A stretch of 64,000 bases of DNA from RBC038 sp041390625 (GTDB lineage Bacteria > Chloroflexota > Dehalococcoidia > UBA2979): positions 62,001-126,000 of the forward strand of contig JAWKPM010000004.1 in assembly GCA_041390625.1 (NCBI GenBank), in the 5' to 3' direction. This document shows positions 17,153 to 26,007 of this stretch, piece after piece. The position numbers and the translations under genes are program-made. How positions within the stretch are numbered: the stretch's first letter is position 1; every line of letters starts with the position of its first letter. The notes under the pieces are model-generated. The model did no database searches and had not been told where the DNA came from. It saw only the letters and a program-made list of their open reading frames with translations.

Positions 17153-17171
17153 CTACTGCCTCGCGGCGGCA

Positions 17172-17471
17172 CTAGCCCAGAACGCCGAGAGCGCCCAGCA
17201 CAAACAAGACGGCCACAACAGCAGAAAGGGCGCGGCCGAAGAAGGCCGTCGTTTCGACATCACCAAGGCCGCTGGGAATCCCCAACTCCTCTATCTGAAA
17301 GTGCGCGAGCTCTCGAGCAAAGACGGTCGAGGCGAGACCCTGAACTGAGCCCGCCCAGAGGAGCAGATCCGCACTCTCAAAGAGGAGTGCGGCAGCGCCC
17401 AGGGCCCCGGCGGGCACAGTCAGGAAGACTGTTGCGATGAGCGGACGCAGTCCGGGTCCCTCTTCCGCCAC
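17172..17471 (-). CDS. Small hypothetical membrane protein inside the dam duplication
   Basis: A 99-residue ORF with two clear hydrophobic segments (about 10-30 and 76-99, the latter ending VLFVLGALGVLG) and a shorter one near 33-50. The start is GTG 17471 with GAGGT upstream. It fills the ~340-bp stretch between the two dam 3' ends, which is less GC-rich than its surroundings. I do not recognise the family. The plus-strand ORF over the same bases is rich in Gln/Lys and less convincing. Confidence 0.5.
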   Translation of the reverse strand: MAEEGPGLRPLIATVFLTVPAGALGAAALLFESADLLLWAGSVQGLASTVFARELAHFQIEELGIPSGLGDVETTAFFGRALSAVVAVLFVLGALGVLG

Positions 17472-17490
17472 GGCCAGCTACCTCGGGTCG

Positions 17491-18390
17491 CTAGTGCGGG
17501 AAGTTGGTCACGAGCAGCTCATCGATGGCGCCTCGGCCGGTGCCCTGGGCGTTGATCGCCCGACGCGCGGGGATGCGCTCGATGCGATAGCGGTCGCGAT
17601 CCGCCTCGTACAGCCCGACGAGCCACGGATGCGGCGAGTTCGACAGGACGACGGCGACGCCGCGCTCGGTCAGCTCGTCGATGAGCCACTTGAGGCGCAG
17701 CTGGTCCTCCCGGCCGAAGTCGGCGCGCGTGTAGGCGGTAAAGCTCGAGGTCGTCGACAGCGGGTGGAAGGGCGGGTCGAGATAGACGAAGTCGCCTCGA
17801 CGGGCGCCGGCGCACGTCGCCTCGAAGTCGGCGGTGCGCAGCTCAGCGTCACGAAGCGCTGCCGAGGCCGCCTCGAGCGTCGGACGGTCGAGGATGCGCG
17901 GCCGTGCATAGCGGCCGTGCGGCACGTTGAAGCGGCCGCTGCGGTTCACGCGGTAGAGGCCGTTGAAGCACGTCTTGTTCAGGAAGATGAAGCGCGCGGC
18001 CACCTCGAGGGGCGTCGCCGGCGTCTCGTCGCGCACGGCGTAGAACATCGAGGCGCGGGCCTCGGTGTCGGCCTCGAGGTACGCGGTCTCGAGCTCCCCG
18101 AGGCGCGCCGCGAGCTGCCCGAGGTCGTCGCGCACCTCGACGTACGTCGTCACGAGCTCCTCGTTGAGGTCCGTGAGGAGCGCGGTGCCTGCCTCCGAGG
18201 GGATGCGTCCCTCCTGGGCGAGGGCGAAGAACAGCGCGCCACCCCCGAGGAACGGCTCGATGTAGCGCTCGAAGCGTGACGGTGCGGCGGCACGAAGCGC
18301 AGGGAGCAGTTGCTGCTTCCCGCCGGCCCACTTCAGGAACGGCCTAGGCAGGACGGCAACGCTGCGGGCACGTGAGGACTCGACGCGCAC
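17491..18390 (-). CDS. dam: DNA adenine N6-methyltransferase (Dam, D12 class)
   Basis: A 299-residue alpha-type adenine methyltransferase. The SAM-binding FLKWAGGKQ is near residues 18-26, EPFLGGGALFF follows, and the catalytic motif is DPPF within VYLDPPF (more often DPPY). By family it methylates adenine, most likely in GATC. The start is GTG 18390; a later GTG just before the PRPFLKW segment is possible. It has no restriction partner in the window and is divergent from the nitrogen operon. Confidence 0.92.
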   Translation of the reverse strand: MRVESSRARSVAVLPRPFLKWAGGKQQLLPALRAAAPSRFERYIEPFLGGGALFFALAQEGRIPSEAGTALLTDLNEELVTTYVEVRDDLGQLAARLGELETAYLEADTEARASMFYAVRDETPATPLEVAARFIFLNKTCFNGLYRVNRSGRFNVPHGRYARPRILDRPTLEAASAALRDAELRTADFEATCAGARRGDFVYLDPPFHPLSTTSSFTAYTRADFGREDQLRLKWLIDELTERGVAVVLSNSPHPWLVGLYEADRDRYRIERIPARRAINAQGTGRGAIDELLVTNFPH

Positions 18391-18499
18391 GAGGGCTCTC
18401 AGCCGGGGAGCGGCGGGGTGGCGTGATGCGACTCGACAGTCCTCGGATTCTGGGTGGAAGTGGGATCAGGAGCAAGACGAGCGAATCGCTCCGATTTAC

Positions 18500-18559
18500 G
18501 AAACGTGGACGAAACACACCCGCAACCAGCACGAAATCAACGGGAAAAGCAGCCGAAAC
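18500..18559 (+). promoter_or_regulatory. Six GAAAC-like pentamers at an 11-bp period upstream of amt (GlnR-type operator candidate)
   Basis: Pentamers start at 18500 (GAAAC), 18511 (GAAAC), 18522 (GCAAC), 18533 (GAAAT), 18544 (GAAAA) and 18555 (GAAAC). The spacing is exactly 11 bp every time. Actinobacterial GlnR, an OmpR-type regulator, binds gTnAC-n6-GaAAC-n6 repeats of the same period ahead of amt-glnK-glnD. Here the array ends 72 bp before amt. The region is also locally A-rich. The binding protein in this organism is not known. Confidence 0.6.
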
Positions 18560-18631
18560 ACCAAGGCGACATGCTGCGCACCGTTGAGGGCGCGCCGTCG
18601 AAGAGCGCCTCCTCGGAGCAAGGGAGGCACT

Positions 18632-19837
18632 GTGGACACCGGCGACACCGCCTGGCTGCTCACGAGCTCGGCGTTGGTGCTGTTCATGACGCCCGGACTC
18701 GCACTGTTCTACGGAGGCATGGTCCGTTCGAAGAACGTGCTGGCCATGCTGATGAAGAACTACATCTCGATGGGGATCATCACCGTCGTGTGGGTCTTCG
18801 TCGGGTACACGCTCGCCTTCAGCGGCGACACCGGCGGGTTCATCGGCGACTTCGGGCTGTTCGCCCTCGATGGCGTCGGCCTCGACAACGCGGTGCACGG
18901 ATACACCGTCCCGGACAACGTGTTCATGGTGTTCCAGATGATGTTCGCCATCATCACCCCCGCCCTGATCGCGGGCGCGATCGCCGAGCGCATGAAGTTC
19001 AGCGCCTGGGCGATCTTCATCGTCGTGTGGTCGATCGTCGTCTACTCGCCGATGGCCCACTGGGTCTGGGGCGGCGGCTTCGTCGCCTCGGACATCGAGG
19101 CGGTGGACTTCGCCGGTGGCCTCGTGGTGCACATCAACGCCGGTGCGGCCGCGCTGGCGCTCGTGCTCGTGCTGGGGCCACGCCTCGGCTGGCGGCACAC
19201 GGTGATGCGCCCGCACAGCCTGCCGCTGACGCTCCTCGGGGCCGGCATGCTGTGGTTCGGCTGGTTTGGCTTCAACGCGGGCTCGGCGCTCGCGGCGAAC
19301 GGCGCCGCCGCCAACGCCTTCGTCACGACGCAGATCGCGGCAGCCGTCGCGGCCTCGGCCTGGGCCGGGATGGAGCAGTGGCGCGCGGGCGCTCCGACCA
19401 CCCTCGGCGTGGCGTCCGGCGCAGTGGCCGGGCTGGTGGCGATCACGCCGGCCGCGGGCTTCGTGAACCCGATGGGCGCGGTGATCATCGGCCTGGCGGC
19501 CGGGGTGATCTGCTTCCTGTCGCTGCAGATCAAGTTCCGCTTCAACTTCGATGACTCGCTCGATGTCATCGCGGTGCACCTCGTGGGCGGCATCCTCGGC
19601 GCGCTCCTGCTCGGGATCCTCGCCGACGAGGCGATCGGCGGCGTTGCCGGCAGCGCCGAGCAGTTCGGTCGGCAGGCGCTCTCCGTCGTCGTCGCCTTCG
19701 CCTACTCGTTCGTCCTCTCGTACGCGCTCGCGCGTATCCTCGATGCCACGATCGGCATTCGGGTCACCGAGGATCAGGAGCGGCGCGGCCTGGACCTCAC
19801 CCTGCACGACGAGCAGGGCTATGTCCTGGCGGAGTAG
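18632..19837 (+). CDS. amt: Ammonium transporter (Amt/MEP/Rh family)
   Basis: 401 residues forming about eleven membrane helices. Family signatures include FYGGMVRSKN, AIITPALIAGAIAERMKF, the first pore His in VVHINAGAAAL, WFGWFGFNAGS and the second pore His in VIAVHLVGG. It moves ammonium across the inner membrane and is normally blocked by PII. GGGAGG lies before GTG 18632; the frame is open further upstream without support. The PII gene follows 45 bp later. Confidence 0.96.
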   Translation: MDTGDTAWLLTSSALVLFMTPGLALFYGGMVRSKNVLAMLMKNYISMGIITVVWVFVGYTLAFSGDTGGFIGDFGLFALDGVGLDNAVHGYTVPDNVFMVFQMMFAIITPALIAGAIAERMKFSAWAIFIVVWSIVVYSPMAHWVWGGGFVASDIEAVDFAGGLVVHINAGAAALALVLVLGPRLGWRHTVMRPHSLPLTLLGAGMLWFGWFGFNAGSALAANGAAANAFVTTQIAAAVAASAWAGMEQWRAGAPTTLGVASGAVAGLVAITPAAGFVNPMGAVIIGLAAGVICFLSLQIKFRFNFDDSLDVIAVHLVGGILGALLLGILADEAIGGVAGSAEQFGRQALSVVVAFAYSFVLSYALARILDATIGIRVTEDQERRGLDLTLHDEQGYVLAE

Positions 19838-19882
19838 CGACGCGGCTCGACGGCAACCGCCCAGCACGGAGAGGTCACAGCG

Positions 19883-20221
19883 ATGAAGATGATCGTGGCG
19901 TACATCAACCCCTTCAAACTCGAGGAGATTCGCGACGCCCTCAAGGAAGCGGGCGTCTCGGGCCTCTCGGCCGGCAACATCCAGGGCTTTGGCCGGCAGG
20001 CCGGCCACACCGAGACCTATCGAGGCGCCGAGTACGAGGTCGACTTCGTGCCGAAGGTGCGCATCGAGGTGCTCGTCGACGACACACTGGCGCCGACCGT
20101 GATCTCGTCCATCGAGGAGACGGCCCGGACCGGCTCGATCGGCGACGGCAAGATCGCCGTGCTGCCCGTGGAGGACGTGATCCGCATTCGCACCGGCGAG
20201 CGCGGGCAGGACGCACTCTGA
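19883..20221 (+). CDS. glnB: PII nitrogen regulatory protein
   Basis: 112 residues, the standard PII length. The T-loop reads YRGAEYEVDFVPK with Tyr51, the uridylylation site, and the C-terminal signature is TGSIGDGKIAVLPVEDV. PII senses 2-oxoglutarate and ATP/ADP and controls Amt and other nitrogen enzymes. Position between amt and glnD fits GlnK as well as GlnB; sequence alone does not separate them. Confidence 0.96.
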   Translation: MKMIVAYINPFKLEEIRDALKEAGVSGLSAGNIQGFGRQAGHTETYRGAEYEVDFVPKVRIEVLVDDTLAPTVISSIEETARTGSIGDGKIAVLPVEDVIRIRTGERGQDAL

Positions 20222-20246
20222 TCCGATAGGCGTCGGCGAGGCTTCC

Positions 20247-22616
20247 ATGACCGACCGCGAGGAAGGACGCCGACCCGCGGTCGACACCTCGAAACTGGCG
20301 CCCTACCTGGAGGCGCGCGCAGCGATCGCTGCGCGCGCCTCTGAGCGTCCCGAGGCATTTGCCGGTAGCGCCCTCGACGCCTGCCACGCCCTGAGCGACT
20401 CCCTCGATGCCTCGCTGGGCGCGATCTTCGAGGCGCAGCGCCCGTCCGGTGTCGCCCTCGTTGCCGTCGGCGGCTACGGGCGGCGCGAGCAGAGCCGCCA
20501 CTCCGACATCGATCTCATGGTGCTGGTCGAAGGGCGCTCGACCACGTCCGCGACGCAGCTCCTCTACCCGCTCTGGGACGCCGACCTGAAGCTCGGCCAC
20601 TCGATCCGCACCGTGCCCGAGGCAACCGAGGCGGCACGCCAGAACGTCGAGACGCTGACGGCACTGCTCGACGCACGCCTCGTGGCCGGCGATGAGGCGT
20701 TGTACGGCCGCTTCGAGGGCGCCCGTGCCTCGATGCTCCGACGGGCGACCGACGGCATGGTGGCGGAGTTGCGAGCGCGGCGCGCAGATCTCGTGGCGCG
20801 CGAGCCATGGCAGCTGCAGGAGCCGGACCTGAAGAACGGGCGGGGTGGCCTGCGAGCGCTCCACGTCGTGCGCTGGATCGATGCCGCCGAGGCCCTCGCC
20901 TCAGGCAACGACCCACCGACCATCGCCCACGAGCTGGAGCCCCACCTCGAGACGCTGCTGGCGACGCGCAACGCCCTCCACGCGCTGGGCACGAGGCCGA
21001 ACGATCGCTACCTGCGCGATCTCGCGCCGCAGACGATCGAGTGGCTCGGGGTCGAACGCGACGAGTGGGAACGCGCCCTCTTCGAGGCGATGCGAGTCCT
21101 CGATGCCGCTTCGGCAGCCCGCCTCGACCGCCCGGCTCGGGCGCGGCGGTTCACGCTCCGCTGGCCGCGCCGCGGGTCTCGAACGGACGAGGACACGGCG
21201 AGCGACCCCGAGGGCGACCTCGAGCGGCTCCTGGCGGAGTTGCGCGGGCCCGGCGCCGAGCGCCTGGAGCCGCTGCCTCGGTCGGCATGGCTCGAGCGCG
21301 TCCTGCCCGAGTGGGAGGTGGTGCGAGCACTGCCCCACGCGACGGCGTTCCACCGTCACCCCGTGGACGTGCACATCCGGCGCACCGTCGACGAGGCGCT
21401 CTTCGCGCTGCGCGCCGACCCGGACGACACCGGCACGCTCCTGGCCGCCGAGCACGTGGCGGACGAGAGCGAGGTGATCCTCGCGGCGCTCCTGCACGAC
21501 ATCGGCAAGGGCCACGAAGGCGACCACTCCGAGGTCGGGGCGGTGGTTGCCGAGCGCTTCGCGGCGCGCGTGGGCATCGAGGCGGAAGCGGCGCACCGCC
21601 TCTCGGAGGTGGCGCGCCTTCACCTGCTGCTGCCGAACGTCGCTACCCGCCGCGACATCGCCGACGCACGGGTGATCGCGGAGACGGCGGCACAGGTGGG
21701 GGAAGCGCGATTGCTGCACCTGCTCCACATCGTCTCTGTGGCGGATGCACGTGCGACCGGGCCGGACGTGTGGAGCCCGTGGAAGGCGCAGCTAATGCGC
21801 TCGCTCTACCTCCGCACGCTCGCGGTGCTGTCCGAGGAAGGAGCCGAAGAGGCGACCTCGCAGCGGCTGCGCGCCGCGGTCCTCGAGGCCTTGGGCGGGC
21901 GCTGGCCGGCCGCCGCAATCGCGGCCCACCTCGACGGCCTGCCCGCGAGCTACCTGTTGAGTACGCCGCCCGAGACCATCGGGCGCCACATCGAGCAGAT
22001 CGAGGCGGCCTCGGGCGGGACGCTCGTGCGGCACGAGCCGCTAGGAGCGATGGAGCGGGTCACGGTCGTGACGCCGGACCGGCCGGGCATCCTCTCGCTC
22101 GTGGCCGGCACGCTGGCGGTGCACAACGTGAACGTCCTCGGTGGCTCCGCGTTCACCCGCGACGACGGCGTCGCCATCGAGGTGCTGCACGTCGGCGACG
22201 CCCTCGGACACGGCATCGACGAGCGGCGCTGGGCGCGCATCGAGGACGCGGTCCCGCGTGCGCTGGCGGGCGACTTCGACGTGGAAGCTCGCCTCAAGGA
22301 GACGCGAGCGACGTATCACGCCGTGCCTCGGGTGCAGATGGAGACCTCGGTCACGGTCGACAACGTGGGCTCCGATCGCTATTCGATCGTCGAGGTGAAT
22401 ACCGCCGACCGCCTTGGCCTCCTGTTCGCCATCACGAAGGCGCTGCACGGCCTCTCGCTCGACATCCATCTGGCGAAGGTGGACACGATCGGTGCCGAGG
22501 TGGTGGACGCCTTCTACGTGCTCCGCGAGAACGGCCGTCGCATCGAAGACGAGGACGAGATCGAGCGCATCGAGCGGCGCGTGTGCGCCAGCATCGAGGC
22601 GCTGGACGCCTCGTAG
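20247..22616 (+). CDS. glnD: [Protein-PII] uridylyltransferase / uridylyl-removing enzyme
   Basis: A 789-residue bifunctional enzyme. The nucleotidyltransferase motif VGGYGRRE...SDIDLMVL is near 73-92. An HD domain with LLHDIGKGHEGDHSEVGA is near 412-430. Two ACT domains begin near 605 and 700. It adds UMP to Tyr51 of PII under nitrogen limitation and removes it when glutamine is high. It starts 25 bp after glnB and completes an amt-glnB-glnD operon. Confidence 0.95.
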   Translation: MTDREEGRRPAVDTSKLAPYLEARAAIAARASERPEAFAGSALDACHALSDSLDASLGAIFEAQRPSGVALVAVGGYGRREQSRHSDIDLMVLVEGRSTTSATQLLYPLWDADLKLGHSIRTVPEATEAARQNVETLTALLDARLVAGDEALYGRFEGARASMLRRATDGMVAELRARRADLVAREPWQLQEPDLKNGRGGLRALHVVRWIDAAEALASGNDPPTIAHELEPHLETLLATRNALHALGTRPNDRYLRDLAPQTIEWLGVERDEWERALFEAMRVLDAASAARLDRPARARRFTLRWPRRGSRTDEDTASDPEGDLERLLAELRGPGAERLEPLPRSAWLERVLPEWEVVRALPHATAFHRHPVDVHIRRTVDEALFALRADPDDTGTLLAAEHVADESEVILAALLHDIGKGHEGDHSEVGAVVAERFAARVGIEAEAAHRLSEVARLHLLLPNVATRRDIADARVIAETAAQVGEARLLHLLHIVSVADARATGPDVWSPWKAQLMRSLYLRTLAVLSEEGAEEATSQRLRAAVLEALGGRWPAAAIAAHLDGLPASYLLSTPPETIGRHIEQIEAASGGTLVRHEPLGAMERVTVVTPDRPGILSLVAGTLAVHNVNVLGGSAFTRDDGVAIEVLHVGDALGHGIDERRWARIEDAVPRALAGDFDVEARLKETRATYHAVPRVQMETSVTVDNVGSDRYSIVEVNTADRLGLLFAITKALHGLSLDIHLAKVDTIGAEVVDAFYVLRENGRRIEDEDEIERIERRVCASIEALDAS

Positions 22617-22742
22617 CTCACGCCTCGAGCTCCCGCAGGCGCGCCCGCTGTTCAACGCACAAATGTTGGTAACTATGGGGATACTGTGGTTAACCCACCA
22701 CGGATGTCAGCCTTCGAGGGGCCGAATCGAATCTGTCTGCGG

Positions 22743-23204
22743 TCAGAGCGTGTTCACCCACGCCGCGATGCGCTCGTCGAGCCCCTCCGGCACGACGGGA
22801 TGGGCACCGGCGATCACCTCAGCGAGGGGCAGCCAGCGCCCCGTGAACGTGGCGTCGCCCTCGGTGCCCACGAGCGGCTCGAGGTCCTCGGGCGCGGCGC
22901 CGAGGGGGAAGCGTGCCGCGAACTCGAACACGATCTCGTGACCGGCGTCGCCCCGCAGCTCGAATACGTTCTCGGTGATGCCGATCAGGCCGCTGACCTG
23001 GATCTCGCGCCCGAACTCCTCGATGAGCTCACGACGCACAGTGGCCTCGGCGCGCTCGCCGAATTCGACGGCGCCGCCGGGCGGGCGGAACCAGCGGCGG
23101 CCGGTCGTCTCGTCCTCGCCCTCGACCAGCAGGACGTGGTCATGATGAACAATTACCGCGATGGCGATCACACGAATGTGCTGGGGCGGGCGGAACGAGG
23201 TCAC
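22743..23204 (-). CDS. Nudix hydrolase
   Basis: 153 residues with a full Nudix box: GG-AVEFGE-x7-RELIEEFG near 50-72. The family hydrolyses nucleoside diphosphates linked to another group. The frame is open to 23285, but GTG 23204 has GGAGGG five bases upstream and gives a sensible N-terminus, so I use it. It converges on glnD; the 126-bp gap between them is less GC-rich and holds no clear feature. Confidence 0.88.
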   Translation of the reverse strand: MTSFRPPQHIRVIAIAVIVHHDHVLLVEGEDETTGRRWFRPPGGAVEFGERAEATVRRELIEEFGREIQVSGLIGITENVFELRGDAGHEIVFEFAARFPLGAAPEDLEPLVGTEGDATFTGRWLPLAEVIAGAHPVVPEGLDERIAAWVNTL

Positions 23205-23404
23205 GAGGCCCTCCGGCCGGACACGACGGCGGACTCCCGCACGCCTCGAACTCGATGCTAGGATACGCGCCGCCTGCACCGACACGTGCCTCTGGCTTCG
23301 GCGGGTTGCCGCGTCGACGGTCCGACGGCGGTCGACGCGCCTCGACGGCGGGGCGCGAGTGGATGCAGGCTGCGCGAATTCCGGAATGACCCGAAGGGGG
23401 AGTC

Positions 23405-24658
23405 ATGGCCGATCTGAAGGACCTGTACGAGATCGGGGAAATGCCCCCGCTGGGCCACGTGCCGAAGCAGATGTACGCCTCGCTGATTCGTCCGGAGCGC
23501 TTCGGACAGCCGCGCGACGCGTTCAAGGTCGAGGTAATCGACGTTCCCGAGGTGGGACCGAAGCAGGTGCTGGTGTGGGTGATGGCCGCCGGCACGAACT
23601 ACAACAACGTGTGGGCCGCCCTCGGTCAGCCGGTGAACGTCATCGGCGCGCGACAGCGCCAGGGTGCGACGGAGGACTTCCACATCGGAGGCTCCGACGC
23701 CTCGGGCATCGTCTGGGCCACCGGCTCGGACGTCACGAACGTCAAGGTCGGTGACCACGTCGTCCTGTCCTGCGGCATGTGGGACGAGAACGCGCCGGAC
23801 ATCCAGGCCGGCATGGACCCGATCATGTCGTCCTCGAACAAGATCTGGGGCTACGAGGAGAACTGGGGCTCGTTCGCACAGTTCACGCTCGTCGACCACT
23901 ACCAGTGCTACCCGAAGCCGAAGCAGCTCACCTGGGAGGCCGCGGCCGCCTACATGCTGGTGGGCGCCACGGCCTACCGCATGCTCATGGGCTGGGAGCC
24001 GAACATCGTCCGCGAGGGCGACCCGGTGCTCGTCTGGGGCGGGGCCGGCGGCCTCGGCTCGATGGCGATTCAGATCGTGGCCGACGCAGGCGGCATCCCG
24101 ATCGCGGTCGTGTCCGAGGACTCGAAGTACGAGTTCTGCACCCAGCTGGGCGCGAAGGGCGTGATCAACCGCAAGGAATTCGACCACTGGGGCCGCCTTC
24201 CGGACGTCGATGACGCCGAGGCGTTCGCGAAGTGGATGCAGGGCGCGCGCGCCTTCGGCGCGAAGTTCTGGGAGGTCCTCGGCGAGCGCAAGAGCCCGAA
24301 GATCGTCTTCGAGCACCCGGGCGAGGCGACCGTCCCGACCTCGATCTTCATGGTCGACAACGGCGGCATGGTAGTGATCTGCGCCGGCACCTCCGGCTAC
24401 AACGCCGACGTCGACCTGCGCTACCTCTGGATGCGGCAGAAGCGCCTGCAGGGCTCGCACTTCGCGAACGTGGAGCAGTGCGCGGCCTTCAACCAGCTAG
24501 TTGCCGACGGCCGCGTCGACCCGGCGCTCTCGCAGGTCTTCAAGTTCGACGAGGTCGGCGAGAGCCACCAGCTCATGTACGAGAACCGGCACGCGCCGGG
24601 GAACATGGCGATCCTGGTGAACACGCCTCGCGAGGGGCTGACGGACGTGCCCGCCTAG
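23405..24658 (+). CDS. ccr: Crotonyl-CoA carboxylase/reductase
   Basis: 417 residues of the MDR superfamily closely resembling Ccr. Landmarks are NYNNVWAALG, WGYEENWGSFAQF, TWEAAAAYMLVGATAYRML, VWGGAGGLGSMA (NADPH site), LGAKGVINRKEFDHWG, IVFEHPGEAT and QGSHFAN with the CO2-site His. It reductively carboxylates crotonyl-CoA to ethylmalonyl-CoA, a step of the ethylmalonyl-CoA pathway or a source of extender units. It is monocistronic here and ends in a strong hairpin. Related MDR acrylyl-CoA reductases are the main alternative. Confidence 0.9.
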   Translation: MADLKDLYEIGEMPPLGHVPKQMYASLIRPERFGQPRDAFKVEVIDVPEVGPKQVLVWVMAAGTNYNNVWAALGQPVNVIGARQRQGATEDFHIGGSDASGIVWATGSDVTNVKVGDHVVLSCGMWDENAPDIQAGMDPIMSSSNKIWGYEENWGSFAQFTLVDHYQCYPKPKQLTWEAAAAYMLVGATAYRMLMGWEPNIVREGDPVLVWGGAGGLGSMAIQIVADAGGIPIAVVSEDSKYEFCTQLGAKGVINRKEFDHWGRLPDVDDAEAFAKWMQGARAFGAKFWEVLGERKSPKIVFEHPGEATVPTSIFMVDNGGMVVICAGTSGYNADVDLRYLWMRQKRLQGSHFANVEQCAAFNQLVADGRVDPALSQVFKFDEVGESHQLMYENRHAPGNMAILVNTPREGLTDVPA

Positions 24659-24684
24659 CTCGAGGCCGGGCCACACGCATCGAG

Positions 24685-24730
24685 GCCGCGGAGGGTTGCC
24701 TGCGGCGGGCAGCTCTCCGCGGCTTCTTCG
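24685..24730 (+). terminator. Terminator hairpin between ccr and the convergent secreted-protein gene
   Basis: GCCGCGGAG (24685-24693) pairs with CTCCGCGGC (24715-24723), followed by TTCTTCGT on the plus strand. The nine-pair stem can serve ccr and, from the other side, the minus-strand gene ending at 24776. Confidence 0.7.
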
Positions 24731-24775
24731 TGTCCAACGTTCACCGAAGTCGGCTGGTGACGCCTCGAGGTCCGA

Positions 24776-25783
24776 CTACTGGTAGATGACCATCCTCGGC
24801 GGATGTCGGAGCTGGAGGATGTCCGCCGGCATCAGCAGCGGAGTGTCCCATTCGTAGAAGAGCTTGAGTGCCGGGCGCTCGGAGTACGAGCCGAGGGCGT
24901 AGGCCTCGTACTTGCTGAGCTTCGCCTCGACCCCACCGAAGCCGTCCATGTCGATGGTGATCTCGACCTCGGGGTGCGCGTCGTACTCGTCGGTGTTCTC
25001 GAGCATGTACTCCATGAACTGGTGCACCACGAGCACCTTCGGCGGCAGCTCGTGCTCGCGCACGAAGCGTGCGAGGTAGTCCTGCACGCGGTTCACGTCC
25101 TCGGCCGGCAGCGTCCCGATCACCTGCCCGGGCGCCGCCCCACTCCCGGCGGTAGCGAACTCGGGATCGAGCGCGAGGTGCACGAACGGCTCCGCGAGGT
25201 AGGGCGCGAGCGCCCGCACCTCATCGAGGGGATCGGCCCAGCCGATCTGCACGTCGAGGAACAGCAGGATGCCGTGGCGTCGCGCCACCTCGACGTAGCG
25301 CTCGATCGTCTCGGGCTCGAGGCGGCTGAGGTAGGTGCCGTTCTCCTGCGGCGTGGGATGCGCCACGGCGGCGATCAGGTGAAGGGCCGGGACGACCGGC
25401 GCCAGCCCGTTGAGCTCGTCGTACTCCGCAGCAGCCCGGCGCGCAGCGATCGCTGCCTCGTCAGGCTCGTACGCGCCGAGGGCGCCCATCTGTGGGAATC
25501 CGGGATAGCCGTAGAAGGCCACGATCATCGCGTTCGTGGGGATGCTCTGCCGCCCGCTGAGCGGCACTTCGAGCTGTGTGCGCGAGGCGGCGATCGGCTC
25601 GGTGGCGGCATCGGCCCCGGTGGTGATCGGGAACGGGTGCCCGCCGGAGTCGGTGGGAGCTGGGGGCGCAGGGGGGAGCGCGGCGCTCGTCACGCCGGGG
25701 AGCGCGACCGCGGCGAGCACACACGCGGCGACGAGGCTGGCCAGGCCGGTACGGCGTCTGACGAGCATCGGCGTCGGCTCCAT
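24776..25783 (-). CDS. Secreted protein of unknown function
   Basis: 335 residues. An N-terminal signal peptide (RRR followed by LASLVAACVLAAVALPGVTSA) leads to a Pro-rich stretch and a globular domain with MIVAFYGYPGFPQMG, HLIAAVAHPTPQ, LFLDVQIGWADP and LKLFYEWDTPLL. The order of strands and acidic residues looks like a TIM-barrel, possibly a glycosidase-like fold, but I do not recognise the family. ATG 25783 has GGAAG close by; ATG 25768 is a second option. The upstream gap is unusually AT-rich. Confidence 0.75.
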   Translation of the reverse strand: MEPTPMLVRRRTGLASLVAACVLAAVALPGVTSAALPPAPPAPTDSGGHPFPITTGADAATEPIAASRTQLEVPLSGRQSIPTNAMIVAFYGYPGFPQMGALGAYEPDEAAIAARRAAAEYDELNGLAPVVPALHLIAAVAHPTPQENGTYLSRLEPETIERYVEVARRHGILLFLDVQIGWADPLDEVRALAPYLAEPFVHLALDPEFATAGSGAAPGQVIGTLPAEDVNRVQDYLARFVREHELPPKVLVVHQFMEYMLENTDEYDAHPEVEITIDMDGFGGVEAKLSKYEAYALGSYSERPALKLFYEWDTPLLMPADILQLRHPPRMVIYQ

Positions 25784-26007
25784 CGCTTCCAGCCCCCGCG
25801 TCCGGCGCGGGGAGCGAATGGAACTCTCGCACAAACATGCACTTGAGTAAACACCTGAGTGAATATTTAACGGCGCCCAGGAACTTGTCGACACAGGGCC
25901 GCTGAGACGCCCTGCCAATGTGGCAGAGGGTGTAGCATCCGCCGCCGTCAGATCGGTGTCAGATTCGGCTGTGGACGAGCCGGGCGGGTTCCGAGGACGG
26001 ACCAGGG

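Noticed and set aside
17094..17348. 84-codon plus-strand ORF next to the dam remnant
   Set aside because: It starts inside the dam remnant and its sequence is Gln/Lys/Asn-rich without any structure, while the opposite strand encodes a plausible membrane protein.
20807..22672. 621-codon plus-strand ORF in another frame of glnD
   Set aside because: Overlaps glnD entirely in the same direction; almost all Arg, Gly, Ala, Pro, His; no homology signal.
22617..22742. Lower-GC gap between glnD and the Nudix gene as a mobile-element scar or small RNA
   Set aside because: No inverted repeats, no ORF and no stable hairpin with a T-run; GTGG/CCAC around GGTTAACC is too short.
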